From NCBI GenBank assembly GCA_963784895.1, contig CAWATM010000005.1, positions 1-64,000 of the forward strand: a stretch of DNA of 64,000 nt. The letters run 5' to 3'. This DNA comes from Gaiellasilicea sp963784895 (GTDB taxonomy: Bacteria > Actinomycetota > Thermoleophilia > Gaiellales > Gaiellaceae). The notes under the pieces were generated by a model. It had not been told where the DNA came from and ran no database searches. It was given only the letters and a program-made list of their open reading frames with translations. The translations under genes were made by a program, and so were the position numbers. Positions 24,624 to 36,149 of the stretch are shown piece after piece (within the stretch, counting starts at the first letter, position 1; each line of letters starts with the position of its first letter).

Positions 24624-26531
24624 TTAGCGCAGCGAAACGTCGTCGACGCGGAAGCTCGTCGGCAGCGTCACGTCGGTGGTCGCACGGAACTGCAGCCGCA
24701 CCGTCTGCCCGCGCCAGGCGGCGAGGCTGAACGCCCGCTGCGTGTACGAGCCGATGCTCGTCGCATCGCGGTTGCTGTAGCTGCCGAGCGTGCCAAGAAG
24801 CGCGCCGGACGTGCTGCGGACCTCGACGTAGAGGTAGTCGTAGGCCGCCGAGAGCGACTCGCTCGTCGTGATGTTGAGCCAGAGGGTCAGGTTGGCAGGA
24901 TGACCGGCCGGGATGCTGACCGTCTGGTACTCGGAGCCGCTCGCATTGTTGTAGGCGCCGAGCACGGTGTAGCCGGCCCCGGAGCGCGGGTAGGCGCCCG
25001 ACGACCAGTACGCGTTCCCCGACAGCGTCCACGACGCCGCCGAGCCCTCGAAGCCGCCGTTCACGATCAGCTCGCCGCCGCTCGTCGCGTTGCTGACGGT
25101 GACGTTGACCGTGGCGCTGGAGCCGACGTTGCCGGCTGCGTCATAGGCTCTCGTCTGCAGCGAGTGTCCGCCGTTCGGCGCCGTCGTCGTGTTCCAGGCG
25201 ATCGCATAGGGAGACGTGGTGTCGGTGCCAGCGAGGGAGCCGTCGACGAAGAGCTCGACCCGGCTGACGCCGACGCTGTCGCTCGCGTTCGCGGACACCG
25301 TCGTCGTGCCGCTCACCGTGGCACCGTTCGCCGGCGAGGTGATCGATGTCGTCGGCGGCGTGATGTCGCCAGGCGGCGGGGCGGCTCCGACCACCGAGTA
25401 GAGCAACCGGTTTGGCGACCCGGTGCCGGGGCTCGTGACCTTGTTCGCAGTCGTGTTCCCGAGCAGCGCCGCCGTCGCCGTCGCCGGCGACGCGGTCGGG
25501 TTCGTCGACAGGTAAAGCGCAAGCGCGCCCGCCACGTGCGGCGACGCCATCGACGTGCCGTTGATCGTGTTCGTCGCGGTGTTCGACGTGGACCAGGCGG
25601 AGGTGATGCTCGAGCCAGGCGCAAAGAGGTCGACGCACGTGCCGAAGTTGGAGAAGGACGAGCGTGCGTCGCCGCTGGTCGTCGACCCGACCGTAACCGC
25701 GTTCGCGGCCCGCGCGGGGGAGTAGTTACACGCGTTCGCATTCGAGTTGCCCGCGGCAACCGCGTAGCTGACGCCGGCCGCGATCGAGTTTTGGACGGCG
25801 GTGTCGAGCGCGGTCGACACGCCGCCGCCGAGGCTCATGTTCGCGACCGCGGGCTTGACGTGGTTCGCGGTCACCCAGTCGACCCCGGCGATGACGCCGC
25901 TGTTCGACCCGGAGCCGGAGCAGCCGAGCACGCGGACGGAGTGCAGCGTCACCTGCTTGGCGACGCCGTACGTCGTGCCGCCGGTGGTGCCGGCGACATG
26001 CGTGCCGTGGCCGTTGCAGTCGTTCGTGCCCTGCCCGTCGTTGACGGCCGTGAAGCCGTTCCCGATTCGACCGGTGAACTCCTGGTGCGTGGCGCGGATG
26101 CCCGTGTCGATCACGTAGGCATGAACGCCCTGGCCGGTCTGGTTGTACGTGTAGGAGCTCGAGAGCGGCAAGTCGCGCTGGTCGATCCGGTCGAGACCCC
26201 ACGTCGCGGGGCTCTGCGTCGCGACCGACTCGATCACCTGGTCGGGCTCGACATGGGAGACGCGCGGGTCGGTGGCGAGCCTCGCCGCCTGCTTCTCGGT
26301 CAGCCTGACGGCGAAGCCCTTCAGCGCGTGCTGGTAGACGGCGTCGACTGCCCCGTCGTGCGAGCGGGCAAGCTCCCCTGCGACCGCCGGGACGGTCGAC
26401 CGGGCTGTGTCCGTACTGAGGACGACGATGTACGTGCTGCGGGGTGATGTGCGGTCGTCGTCGGTGGCGCCGCTCGACGGAGCGGCTGCGGCGAGGACCA
26501 CGCACATCGCGGCAACGATCGTGCGGAGCAT
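24624..26531 (-). CDS. Secreted subtilisin-like serine protease (S8)
   Basis: A 635-residue exported protease. AGGAGG sits 6 bases before the ATG, and the signal peptide MLRTIVAAMCVVLAAAAPSS is followed by an I9 propeptide (about 30-110). The S8 catalytic triad is Asp in AYVIDTGIRATH, His in CNGHGTHVAGT and Ser in NGTSMASPHVAGALALYLS, with oxyanion Asn in AVAAGNSNANACNY. After a PPP-type linker comes an Ig-like domain (DITPPTTSITSPANGATVSG). The C-terminal beta-sandwich (IVNGGFEGSAASWTL ... FRVDDVSLR) resembles carbohydrate-binding or MAM-like modules. A proteinase K/aqualysin-type enzyme for extracellular protein is likely. Confidence 0.93.
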   Translation of the reverse strand: MLRTIVAAMCVVLAAAAPSSGATDDDRTSPRSTYIVVLSTDTARSTVPAVAGELARSHDGAVDAVYQHALKGFAVRLTEKQAARLATDPRVSHVEPDQVIESVATQSPATWGLDRIDQRDLPLSSSYTYNQTGQGVHAYVIDTGIRATHQEFTGRIGNGFTAVNDGQGTNDCNGHGTHVAGTTGGTTYGVAKQVTLHSVRVLGCSGSGSNSGVIAGVDWVTANHVKPAVANMSLGGGVSTALDTAVQNSIAAGVSYAVAAGNSNANACNYSPARAANAVTVGSTTSGDARSSFSNFGTCVDLFAPGSSITSAWSTSNTATNTINGTSMASPHVAGALALYLSTNPTASPATATAALLGNTTANKVTSPGTGSPNRLLYSVVGAAPPPGDITPPTTSITSPANGATVSGTTTVSANASDSVGVSRVELFVDGSLAGTDTTSPYAIAWNTTTAPNGGHSLQTRAYDAAGNVGSSATVNVTVSNATSGGELIVNGGFEGSAASWTLSGNAYWSSGAYPRSGAGYTVLGAYNNASGSEYQTVSIPAGHPANLTLWLNITTSESLSAAYDYLYVEVRSTSGALLGTLGSYSNRDATSIGSYTQRAFSLAAWRGQTVRLQFRATTDVTLPTSFRVDDVSLR

Positions 26532-26565
26532 CTCTTCCTCCTGGGCGAAAGAACTGACGGCAGAC

Positions 26566-26584
26566 GCGCGCCCGGCGGGCGCGC
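26566..26584 (-). terminator. GC-rich hairpin after secA
   Basis: GCGCGCCC (26566-26573) and GGGCGCGC (26577-26584) form an 8-bp stem about 80 bases after the secA stop and just upstream of the subtilase ribosome site. It has no T tract. It may end the secA transcript. Confidence 0.4.
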
Positions 26585-26663
26585 ATGACAGAAGTGTGCG
26601 ACCTCGAGCCGGCGGGCGCTATACCCCTTTCGGGCGACCTGACGGCCGGCCGGGAGCGTCAGG

Positions 26664-29321
<2,658 letters not shown>

Positions 29322-29400
29322 CGACGTAGGGTAGCCGCTGGGGGAAATCTTCACCCCGGGTTCATGGACGACTTACAGACCCGCGGTAGCGTCCGCGGTG

Positions 29401-30330
29401 ATGGTGCGCGCCCTCGCTCTGTTGCTCGTTCTCGCCCTTGGGCCGGCCGCCGGAACGGCGACCGCTCGCGAGCGTCAGGTGGTGGCACCGGTGTCCGCGC
29501 TCGGGCTTGCCGGGGTCGACCTCGGCTATGCCGGCGCGTACGGTCGAGGCTGTCACGAGGTGCGGCTCTGGAACGTCGCCACGCGCGGCGATCGGCGCCT
29601 CTCGAGTCACTGCTTCGTCTCCACGAGCACCGGGAGCGGCGTTGCCGGGGTGATCGCCTCGGGAGGCCGCGGGCTCTGGCTCACGTTCACGGGCGGAAAC
29701 ATCCGCGAGTGGTCGCTCTGGACGAAGGGCGGGCAGGGGCCGCTGCGGCGGCTCGCATTTCTCGCTGCCGACGTCGACGGCCCAGCGCCCGTCATCCTCG
29801 GGCGCGCCTGGGAAGGCTCGCTGCCCTATGCGATCGGACGCACGATCGTCGTTCTCGCCCCCGACGGGTCGCGTCGCTTCTCGCTGACCGCGGCCGCCCG
29901 GGTCGTGGCGCTCAGCGCCCACTCGCGTGGCTATGCCGCAGTGCTCGCGAACGGCAGCGTGCTCACGGTATCCCCGACCGGCAACGCGATTCGAGAGCGT
30001 GCGTTCGCGCCCGGAGCGGTGCAGGCGGCGGTGCTTGCCGCCCCGGGGCTGATCGTCGAGACGGCGGCCGGGCTGGAGATCCACGGCGTCACCTCGGTCC
30101 GGACGATCCCGCTGCCGACGGGCGCACGCTTCCTCGGCTACTCCGAGGGGATTGCAGCGTATGGAACGGGGCGCGAGCTGCGTCTGCGTCGGCTCGCCAA
30201 CGGCGCCGACAGGCTCTTCCGCAGGCTCGAGCCTCGGTTCCAGGCCGAGCTCGGCCGTCGCGGAATCGCGTACGCCTCGGGCCGCACACTCGGCTTCAGC
30301 GTCTGGGCGCTCGTCAGCAGCGGCGTCTAG
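29401..30330 (+). CDS. Secreted protein of unknown function, possibly beta-propeller
   Basis: A 309-residue protein with a signal peptide (MVRALALLLVLALGPAAGTATA). The mature part is beta-rich with recurring blocks such as VRLWNVATRGDRRLSS, GLWLTFTGGNIREWSLW and RTIVVLAPDGSRRFSL, spaced as in irregular propeller blades. Two Cys (GRGCHEV and SHCFVST) could form a disulfide. No family is recognised. Its 3' end overlaps the next minus-strand gene by four bases. Confidence 0.68.
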   Translation: MVRALALLLVLALGPAAGTATARERQVVAPVSALGLAGVDLGYAGAYGRGCHEVRLWNVATRGDRRLSSHCFVSTSTGSGVAGVIASGGRGLWLTFTGGNIREWSLWTKGGQGPLRRLAFLAADVDGPAPVILGRAWEGSLPYAIGRTIVVLAPDGSRRFSLTAAARVVALSAHSRGYAAVLANGSVLTVSPTGNAIRERAFAPGAVQAAVLAAPGLIVETAAGLEIHGVTSVRTIPLPTGARFLGYSEGIAAYGTGRELRLRRLANGADRLFRRLEPRFQAELGRRGIAYASGRTLGFSVWALVSSGV

Positions 30331-30896
30331 ACCGGGGAGACCTGGACCTCGAACAAGTCGCCGTCGAGGCGGCGGCCGATCACGATCTGGCCGGCCTCGA
30401 CCAGCTCGAGCTCATCCTCCCCGTAGCCGGGAAACGACCGCAGGTGGATCCGCCTGGCGCCGACCGCCCAGACACCATCGTCGCGGCGGACGCCCTCGGC
30501 GCGGTAGGGCGGGTTGATCGAGGCCTCGATCGCATCCGCGAACGCGCTGAGTGAGCCGTCGGGGACGTCCTCCTCGACGAGCAGCGTGCCGTCGGGCAGC
30601 GACGTGAAGTGCACCTCGTCGCCGGGCAGCTCGGCGGCGACCGCGGCGATCGTGTCCCACTCCCGGGGGCGCGGGACGCCGTGCAGCGCCACCTCGCCGA
30701 AGGGCGACGGCCGGCCGAACTCGTCGGGTGGAGCCGAGAGGAAGCCGTCCGCGAGGCCGTGCATCAGCCCTGCCAGGCGCGACGGCGTGCGCTGGCCCGC
30801 TCCGGCATCCGCATCGCCGCCGGTGGAGCCGATGTCCTGGTCTGCCTGCTCCGCGAGACGCTCGTGCAGAGGCTTGGCGCGGCGGAAGAGCCCCAC
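30327..30896 (-). CDS. Uncharacterised protein next to hpf
   Basis: A 189-residue soluble, acidic protein. MGLFRRAKPLHERLAEQADQD is followed by a flexible segment and a compact alpha/beta domain (PREWDTIAAVAAELPGDEVHFTSLPDGTLLVEED ... PPYRAEGVRRDDGVWAVGARRI). There is no signal peptide or TM helix. It starts one base after the hpf stop, so it is very likely in one operon with hpf. The function is unknown. Confidence 0.75.
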   Translation of the reverse strand: MGLFRRAKPLHERLAEQADQDIGSTGGDADAGAGQRTPSRLAGLMHGLADGFLSAPPDEFGRPSPFGEVALHGVPRPREWDTIAAVAAELPGDEVHFTSLPDGTLLVEEDVPDGSLSAFADAIEASINPPYRAEGVRRDDGVWAVGARRIHLRSFPGYGEDELELVEAGQIVIGRRLDGDLFEVQVSPV

Positions 30897-30897
30897 G

Positions 30898-31443
30898 CTA
30901 CAGCTGCGGCTCGATCAACCCGTACCCGCCGTCGCGGCGGCGGTAGACGACGTTTTGCTTGCCCGTCTCGATGTTGACGAAGACGAAGAAGTCGTGGCCG
31001 ATCAGCTCCAGCTCGACCGTCGCCTCGTCCGGGGTCAGCGGCTGGAGGTCGAACTGCTTCGACTTGACGATCATCCGCTCGAGCTGCGCGCCCGAGAAGG
31101 TCGGCTCCTCCGGCCCGCTCCCGTTGGCACGCCGGCCCGTCTCGCGGCGGCTGCGCTTCTGGCGGTAGCGCTTCACCTGACGCTCGAGCTTGTCGACGAG
31201 CTGATCGATCGAGGCCTCGAAACCCGCCGAGCGCTCGCGGACGCGCAGCGTCGAACCCTTCGTCCAGACGGTCGCCTCCGCGATGTGGTCGTCGGCGATC
31301 GACGGGTTCGTCTCCAGCGTCAGCTCGACCTCGATCTGCGTGGGCTCGGGGAGCTGCTTCTCGATCTTGTCGAGCTTGTCCTCGGCGTACCTCCGGATCG
31401 AATCGTTGACCTCGACGTTTCGGCCCTTGACCTCGAGTCGCAT
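30898..31443 (-). CDS. hpf: Long-form ribosome hibernation promoting factor
   Basis: A 181-residue HPF/RaiA-family protein that inactivates ribosomes as 100S dimers in stasis. The N-terminal domain (MRLEVKGRNVEVNDSIRRYAEDKLDKI ... YRQKRSR, about 1-110) binds the decoding centre. The C-terminal domain (VKSKQFDLQPLTPDEATVELELIGHDFFVFVN ... VVYRRRDGGYGLIEP, about 125-180) mediates dimerisation. The length and C-terminal domain define the long form. It lies between comF and an unknown gene, upstream of secA as in many actinobacteria. Confidence 0.95.
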   Translation of the reverse strand: MRLEVKGRNVEVNDSIRRYAEDKLDKIEKQLPEPTQIEVELTLETNPSIADDHIAEATVWTKGSTLRVRERSAGFEASIDQLVDKLERQVKRYRQKRSRRETGRRANGSGPEEPTFSGAQLERMIVKSKQFDLQPLTPDEATVELELIGHDFFVFVNIETGKQNVVYRRRDGGYGLIEPQL

Positions 31444-31488
31444 CGGCTCTCCTTCGTCCGGTCGTTGCTCTCAGGGTAACCCACCGGA

Positions 31489-32148
31489 TCAGCGCACGGC
31501 TCGCGCCAGCGTCACCACCTCCACTCTGCGCGCGCCGCCCCGCCGCAGCGCGGTGGCCGCCGCGCCGGCCGTTGCTCCGCTCGCGTAGACGTCGTCGACC
31601 AGGCAGACGCCGGCCGGCGACGCGCGTGCTGACGCGAACGCGCCGCGGACGTTGCGCCGCCGCGCCTGCAGCCCGAGGCCGCGCTGACGCTCGACTGACC
31701 GAACCCGGCGGACGAGAGAGATGACAGGCAGCTCCCAGACGCGGCCGAGCTCCCGGGCAAGCTCCTCGGCCGGCCGGTGGCCTCGGTACAGAGCCCGGTC
31801 GCCGTCGGCGGGGACGAATGCGAGCACGGGCGCCGCGGGGCGCGACAGCGTCTCTGCGACGATCGCCGCCGCGTCGCGGGCCAGCCGGCGTTGACCGCGC
31901 TCCTTCCAGGCCTGGACGAAACGCCGTGCCGGCGCGTCGTAGACGATCGCCGCCCGCGCGCTGGCGAAGGCGATCCTGCGGCCGCTGCACTCGGCGCAGC
32001 GCCGGACCGGCCAGGCGCCAGGGGAGCCGCAGCGATCGCAGAGCGGCGGCGCCAGCCGGATCAGCGCGTCCCGGCAGCCGGGACAGAGCGCCGCCCCGAG
32101 CGCACCGCACGCAGCACACCGGTTCGGCAGCAGGAGGTCGAGGAGCAC
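31489..32148 (-). CDS. comF: ComF-family phosphoribosyltransferase-like protein
   Basis: A 219-residue double zinc-ribbon and PRTase protein. CAACGALGAALCPGC and CDRCGSPGAWPVRRCAEC are the two CxxC pairs at the N-terminus. The C-terminal phosphoribosyltransferase fold has the PRPP motif VCLVDDVYASGATAGAAATAL. ComF proteins are linked to DNA uptake; the enzymatic role is unproven. It sits immediately upstream of hpf. Confidence 0.9.
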   Translation of the reverse strand: MLLDLLLPNRCAACGALGAALCPGCRDALIRLAPPLCDRCGSPGAWPVRRCAECSGRRIAFASARAAIVYDAPARRFVQAWKERGQRRLARDAAAIVAETLSRPAAPVLAFVPADGDRALYRGHRPAEELARELGRVWELPVISLVRRVRSVERQRGLGLQARRRNVRGAFASARASPAGVCLVDDVYASGATAGAAATALRRGGARRVEVVTLARAVR

Positions 32149-32205
32149 ACCCCCGACCGTACGGGTGAACCTGCCACAGGTGTGTCACGCAATCGTGTCG
32201 ATTGA

Positions 32206-32979
32206 CTACATCTCGAGCACGTACGTTTCTCGCTCCGGCAGCCCCCGCGCTCGCCGGAGCAGGTTGTCCGCGGCCAGCAGCTGCTCCTTGTCGCCGATGT
32301 CGAGCCAGACGCCGGTGAACCAGAAGCCGTACACCGGCTCACGGGAGCGAAGCCATTCGATGAAGCTGCCCGACTGGTCGGGCGCGTTGCCCTCGGCGAG
32401 GTAGCGCCCGACGAGCGGCAAGTGCTCGCGGTGATAGATGTACGTCGCGGTTGCCGCGAGCGTGCTGGCCGGTTCGGAGGGCTTCTCGACGAACTCGATC
32501 ACCCGGTCGTCGCCGTCGAGCTCGACGATCCCGTACTGGCTCGCGAGCCGGAGATCGCCGACGTCCCGGACCGCGACCGCGCTGGCGACGCCCTTGCCGC
32601 GCCAGAAGTCGACGTAGTCCTGCAGGTCGTACTCGAAGAGGTTGTCGCCGGCGATCACGATCACGTCGTCGTCGACGATCCCGGCCCGGTCGAGCGTGAA
32701 AGCGACGTCCCCGATCGCGCCGAGCCGGTCCTCGTTCGAGCTCGTGCCGTCGTCGTGCACCGTCACACCGGCCTCGAGTTTCGCCCACTGCTCGAAGTCG
32801 CGGGCGAAACGGCTGTTCGTGACGACGTGCACCTCGTCGATCTCCTTTACCTCGCGGACCCGCTCGAGGATCCAGTCGACCATCAGCTTGCCGCCGACGG
32901 GCAGCAAGCACTTCGAGCGATCGTCGGTCAGCGGCCGCAAGCGGGTCGCATAGCCGCCGGCGAGGATGATCGCCTTCAT
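32206..32979 (-). CDS. Sugar-1-phosphate nucleotidyltransferase
   Basis: A 257-residue NTP_transferase-domain enzyme making NDP-sugars from NTP and sugar-1-phosphate. The signature MKAIILAGGYATRLRPLTDDRSKCLLPVGGKLM has the G-x-G-x-R-L-x-P-L-T motif. Also visible are IVIAGDNLFEYDLQDYV (metal-binding Asp), IVELDGDDRVIEFVEKP and FTGVWLDIGDKEQLLAA. It lacks a C-terminal hexapeptide domain, like RmlA/RfbF-type or short UTP-glucose enzymes. Its ATG overlaps the stop of the MNT-type gene (ATGA), tying it to the mtnA unit. Confidence 0.88.
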   Translation of the reverse strand: MKAIILAGGYATRLRPLTDDRSKCLLPVGGKLMVDWILERVREVKEIDEVHVVTNSRFARDFEQWAKLEAGVTVHDDGTSSNEDRLGAIGDVAFTLDRAGIVDDDVIVIAGDNLFEYDLQDYVDFWRGKGVASAVAVRDVGDLRLASQYGIVELDGDDRVIEFVEKPSEPASTLAATATYIYHREHLPLVGRYLAEGNAPDQSGSFIEWLRSREPVYGFWFTGVWLDIGDKEQLLAADNLLRRARGLPERETYVLEM

Positions 32980-33719
32980 CGGAACTCGTGCTCCTTCACA
33001 GCGTCGAGCCCGTCATCCGGACCCCATTGATGGGCGACGCCGCGGGAGTCGAAGAGCGCCTCGACACGACGCTCGAGCTCCTGCTGCAGTGCGGGATCGC
33101 CGGTCGCGAGCACGCGCATCAGCGTGTCGGCGAGATAGCCCTCCTCCCAGCCCTGTACCCGCTCCAGCTCTCGCAGCGGCGCACGCAGCTGATCGTGGAA
33201 CGGCGGCAGCTGCCGTTCCGCCGCGAACAGCAGCCGCACGAGGCAGAGGCACGAGTGCGCTGCCTGCATCCGCCCGCCGAACTCGTCGCCGCGGCGCCAC
33301 GCCTTCAGCGAGCGGAAGAAGCAGTTCAGGTAGCCGTCGTAGAGCTCATCGAGATCGTCCCGTGCGCGTGCACCGGCATTGGCCACGATCGCCTCGACGA
33401 GTGCTGCGACCTCGCCGCTCGTATCGGCGATGACCTTGGCGTTCACGAACATCGGCGTGTACCCGTCCGTCGCGTTCGCGCGGACCCGCAGCGCCTCGGG
33501 CGAGGCGAAACTGATGTCGGCCTTGGGCGGCCCCGGACGCAGCTCGCGAAGCTCCTCCCGGTCGCGGCGAGCGGCATAGCTCTCGTCGGTGACGACGCGG
33601 ACGAGGTCGAAATCCGAGTCCTCCCCATGCACTCCGGCGGCTCGCGAGCCATGCAGAATCAGGCCGATCGAATCGGGGTCGTCGACCACGTCGCGGACGA
33701 TTTCGTCCAGCACGCTCAC
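32976..33719 (-). CDS. MNT-type nucleotidyltransferase-domain protein
   Basis: A 247-residue protein. The N-terminal pol-beta-like domain has LILHGSRAAGVHGEDSDFDLVRVV (GSx...DxD motif, about 16-40), as in minimal nucleotidyltransferases and aminoglycoside adenylyltransferases. The C-terminal part is helical (DLDELYDGYLNCFFRSLKAWRRGDEFGGRMQAAHS), like a KNTase-C or HEPN-type bundle. GTG at 33719 overlaps the mtnA stop (GTGA); GTG at 33713 is an alternative. It is coupled on both sides. The substrate is unknown. Confidence 0.8.
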   Translation of the reverse strand: MSVLDEIVRDVVDDPDSIGLILHGSRAAGVHGEDSDFDLVRVVTDESYAARRDREELRELRPGPPKADISFASPEALRVRANATDGYTPMFVNAKVIADTSGEVAALVEAIVANAGARARDDLDELYDGYLNCFFRSLKAWRRGDEFGGRMQAAHSCLCLVRLLFAAERQLPPFHDQLRAPLRELERVQGWEEGYLADTLMRVLATGDPALQQELERRVEALFDSRGVAHQWGPDDGLDAVKEHEFR

Positions 33720-34660
33720 CGCGGCAGCGACGCTTCGTAGGGCGCGCGATGAACGCCCTCCTCGGTGACGATCGCTGCGATGAGAGCGGCGGGCGTGACG
33801 TCGAACGCCGGGTTGCACGCCGGGAAGCGCGCAGTGATCTCGGCGCCGTCGCGCTCCTCGATCGGGATGCCGGCACCGGTCGCCGTGGCGTGGTCGATCG
33901 TCGAGGTCGGAGCGACGACGTACAAGGGGATCCGGTGATGAGCCGCGGCCACTGCGAGACCATACGTCCCGATCTTGTTCGCGGAGTCGCCGTTGGCTGC
34001 GATCCGGTCGGCACCGGTGACGATGCAGTCGACCTCGCCACGGCTCATCAGGTGCGCGGCCGCCGCGTCGGCGATGACTGCGTGGGGAATGCCGAGCTGC
34101 TCGAGCTCCCAGGCGGTCAGCCGCGCGCCCTGGAGCAGCGGCCGTGTCTCGTCGACCCAGACGTGGGCGAGGAGGCCGTCCTCCCAGGCGGTACGCAGCG
34201 CGCCGACGGCCGAGCCGTAACCGCCCGTGGCAAGGCCGCCCGCGTTGCAGTGGGTGAGGGCCTTCGAGCCCGGCCCGAAAAGCGCTGCGGCATGCGCGCC
34301 CATTCGCTTGCAGCGATCGACCTCGGCCGCGTGCAGCGCCCGCGCCCGCTCCGGAGCGGGATCGTCGCGCAGCTGCTCCAGGGCCCAGATGAGGTTGACG
34401 GCCGTAGGCCTCGACTCCGCGAGAACACGGTACGCGGCGTCGAGGTCCTCTCCCCTCGCGGCCGCCAGCGCGTAGCCGTACGCGGCAGCCACTCCGATCG
34501 CGGGAGCTCCGCGGACGGCGAGCGTCCGGATCGCGTCGGCGACCTCGGCGGCCGATTCGCAGCGGAGCTCGACTTCCTCGTCCGGAAGCCGGCGCTGGTC
34601 GAGCAGGACGACCGCGCCGGCTTCCAGACGAACGATCTCCTCGGGGTCCAGGTCACGCAT
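33716..34660 (-). CDS. mtnA: Methylthioribose-1-phosphate isomerase (MtnA-like)
   Basis: A 314-residue enzyme of the eIF2B-related family converting 5-methylthioribose-1-phosphate to the ribulose form in methionine salvage. Markers are IRTLAVRGAPAIGVAAAYG, THCNAGGLATGGYGSAVGALR with the catalytic Cys, DCIVTGADRIAANGDSANKIGTYGLA with the catalytic Asp, and CNPAFDVTPAALI. It lies about 200 bases downstream of ahcY, a fitting partner in SAM recycling. It is coupled to two nucleotidyltransferases, which is odd for methionine salvage. A related ribose-1,5-bisphosphate isomerase activity cannot be excluded. Confidence 0.88.
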   Translation of the reverse strand: MRDLDPEEIVRLEAGAVVLLDQRRLPDEEVELRCESAAEVADAIRTLAVRGAPAIGVAAAYGYALAAARGEDLDAAYRVLAESRPTAVNLIWALEQLRDDPAPERARALHAAEVDRCKRMGAHAAALFGPGSKALTHCNAGGLATGGYGSAVGALRTAWEDGLLAHVWVDETRPLLQGARLTAWELEQLGIPHAVIADAAAAHLMSRGEVDCIVTGADRIAANGDSANKIGTYGLAVAAAHHRIPLYVVAPTSTIDHATATGAGIPIEERDGAEITARFPACNPAFDVTPAALIAAIVTEEGVHRAPYEASLPR

Positions 34661-34834
34661 CTGACCGTTCGTCCTCGAAAACCCTCGGCTCGAGGGCGTG
34701 ACCGGACGTGCGGAGTCCCTTCCAGACGATCTCGTCCGCGGTCTCCTGAGCGCTCCGGTTGGCGGCCGGAGCCGGATTCACTCCGGCGGGAGGCCCAGCA
34801 GGGCTGTCAGATCGGCGACGGAGAAGGAGGGGGC

Positions 34835-34863
34835 TTGTGGGGGAACCATGGGTTCCCCCACAA
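34835..34863 (-). terminator. Perfect 13-bp hairpin after ahcY
   Basis: TTGTGGGGGAACC (34835-34847) and GGTTCCCCCACAA (34851-34863) form a perfect 13-bp stem with a 3-nt loop, 5 bases beyond the ahcY stop. It has no T tract, but position and stability fit a terminator or 3'-end processing stem. It separates ahcY from mtnA. Confidence 0.7.
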
Positions 34864-34867
34864 TCGC

Positions 34868-36136
34868 TTAAGTCCCTTCGTCCCACGAGGCCAGGTACTT
34901 CGCCTGCTCCTCGGTGAGCTGGTCGATCTCGACACCCATGGTCGCGAGCTTGAGGCGCGCGATCTCGTTGTCGATCTCCTCCGGGACGACGTACACCTTC
35001 TTCTCGAGCGAGGTCGCGTTCTGGACGACGTACTCGGCGGAGAGGGCCTGGTTGGCGAAGGACATGTCCATCACCTGGGCCGGGTGCCCTTCGGCGGCCG
35101 CGAGGTTGACGAGCCGACCGTCCGCGATCAGGTAGAGCCGGCGGCCGTCACCCATCGTGAACTCCTCGACGAACTCACGCGCCTGCCGCGTTTCGGTGGC
35201 GAGCGCCCGCAGCGCCGGCAGCTCGATCTCGACGTTGAAGTGGCCGGTGTTGGCGAGGAGCGCTCCGTCCTTCATCTGCTCCATGTGGCTCTTCGCGACC
35301 ACCGACTTGTCGCCGGTGGCGGTGATGAAGATGTCGCCGATCTTGGCGGCCTCGGCCATCGTCATCACGAGGAAGCCGTCCATGACCGCCTCGATCGCCT
35401 TCATCGGGTCGACCTCGGTGACGACCACGTTGGAGCCCATGCCCTTGGCGCGCATGGCGACGCCGCGGCCGCACCAGCCGTAGCCCGCGACGACGAGCGT
35501 GCGGCCGGCGAGGAGGACGTTCGTCGCGCGGATGACGCCGTCGAGCGTCGACTGGCCGGTGCCGTAGCGGTTGTCGAAGAGATGCTTCGTCTTCGCCTCG
35601 TTGACGGCGACGACCGGGAAGGCGAGCTTGCCGTCGCGCTCGAGCGCCTTCAGCCGGATGACGCCGGTCGTCGTCTCCTCCGTGCCCGCGATCACGTCGC
35701 CGAGCTGCTCGCGGCGGGCGGTGTGCAGGACGCCGATCACGTCGGCGCCGTCGTCCATCGTGATGTGCGGCTTGTGGTCGACCGCGGCCTCGATGTGCTG
35801 GTAGTAGGAGTCGTTGTCCTCGCCCTTGATCGCGAAGGTCGAGATCCCGTACTCGTCGACGAGCGCCGCGGCGACGTCGTCCTGGGTCGAGAGCGGGTTG
35901 GACGCGCAGATGACGACGTCGGCGCCGCCCGCTTGCAGCGTCCGCATCAGGTTCGCCGTCTCCGTCGTCACGTGCAGACAGGCCGAGATCCGGTAGCCCG
36001 TCAGGGGTTGCTCGGTCTCGAACCGCTCGCGGATCGCGGCCAGCACCGGCATCTGCCGGTCGGCCCACTCGATCCGGCGCACGCCGTCGGAGGCGAGCGC
36101 AAGATCCTTCACGTCGTATCGCTTTGTCGTAGCCAT
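34868..36136 (-). CDS. ahcY: S-adenosylhomocysteine hydrolase
   Basis: A 422-residue NAD-dependent enzyme splitting SAH into adenosine and homocysteine. Visible are RISACLHVTTETANLMRTLQAGGADV, CASNPLSTQDDVAAALV, DDGADVIGVLH, AVNEAKTKHLFDNRYGTGQST with active-site Lys and Asp, VVAGYGWCGRGVAMRAKGMGSNVVV (Rossmann NAD site), ANTGHFNVEIE, and the C-terminus EEQAKYLASW. The family often ends in YRY; here the end is WDEGT, as in shorter archaeal-like forms. A MerR-type regulator ends 13 bases upstream. Confidence 0.95.
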   Translation of the reverse strand: MATTKRYDVKDLALASDGVRRIEWADRQMPVLAAIRERFETEQPLTGYRISACLHVTTETANLMRTLQAGGADVVICASNPLSTQDDVAAALVDEYGISTFAIKGEDNDSYYQHIEAAVDHKPHITMDDGADVIGVLHTARREQLGDVIAGTEETTTGVIRLKALERDGKLAFPVVAVNEAKTKHLFDNRYGTGQSTLDGVIRATNVLLAGRTLVVAGYGWCGRGVAMRAKGMGSNVVVTEVDPMKAIEAVMDGFLVMTMAEAAKIGDIFITATGDKSVVAKSHMEQMKDGALLANTGHFNVEIELPALRALATETRQAREFVEEFTMGDGRRLYLIADGRLVNLAAAEGHPAQVMDMSFANQALSAEYVVQNATSLEKKVYVVPEEIDNEIARLKLATMGVEIDQLTEEQAKYLASWDEGT

Positions 36137-36149
36137 CGGTTCCCTTCGC

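Noticed and set aside
34661..34834. SAM or SAH riboswitch between ahcY and mtnA
   Set aside because: The stretch upstream of mtnA has no recognisable SAM/SAH riboswitch core that I can fold by eye; only the ahcY 3' hairpin is clear.
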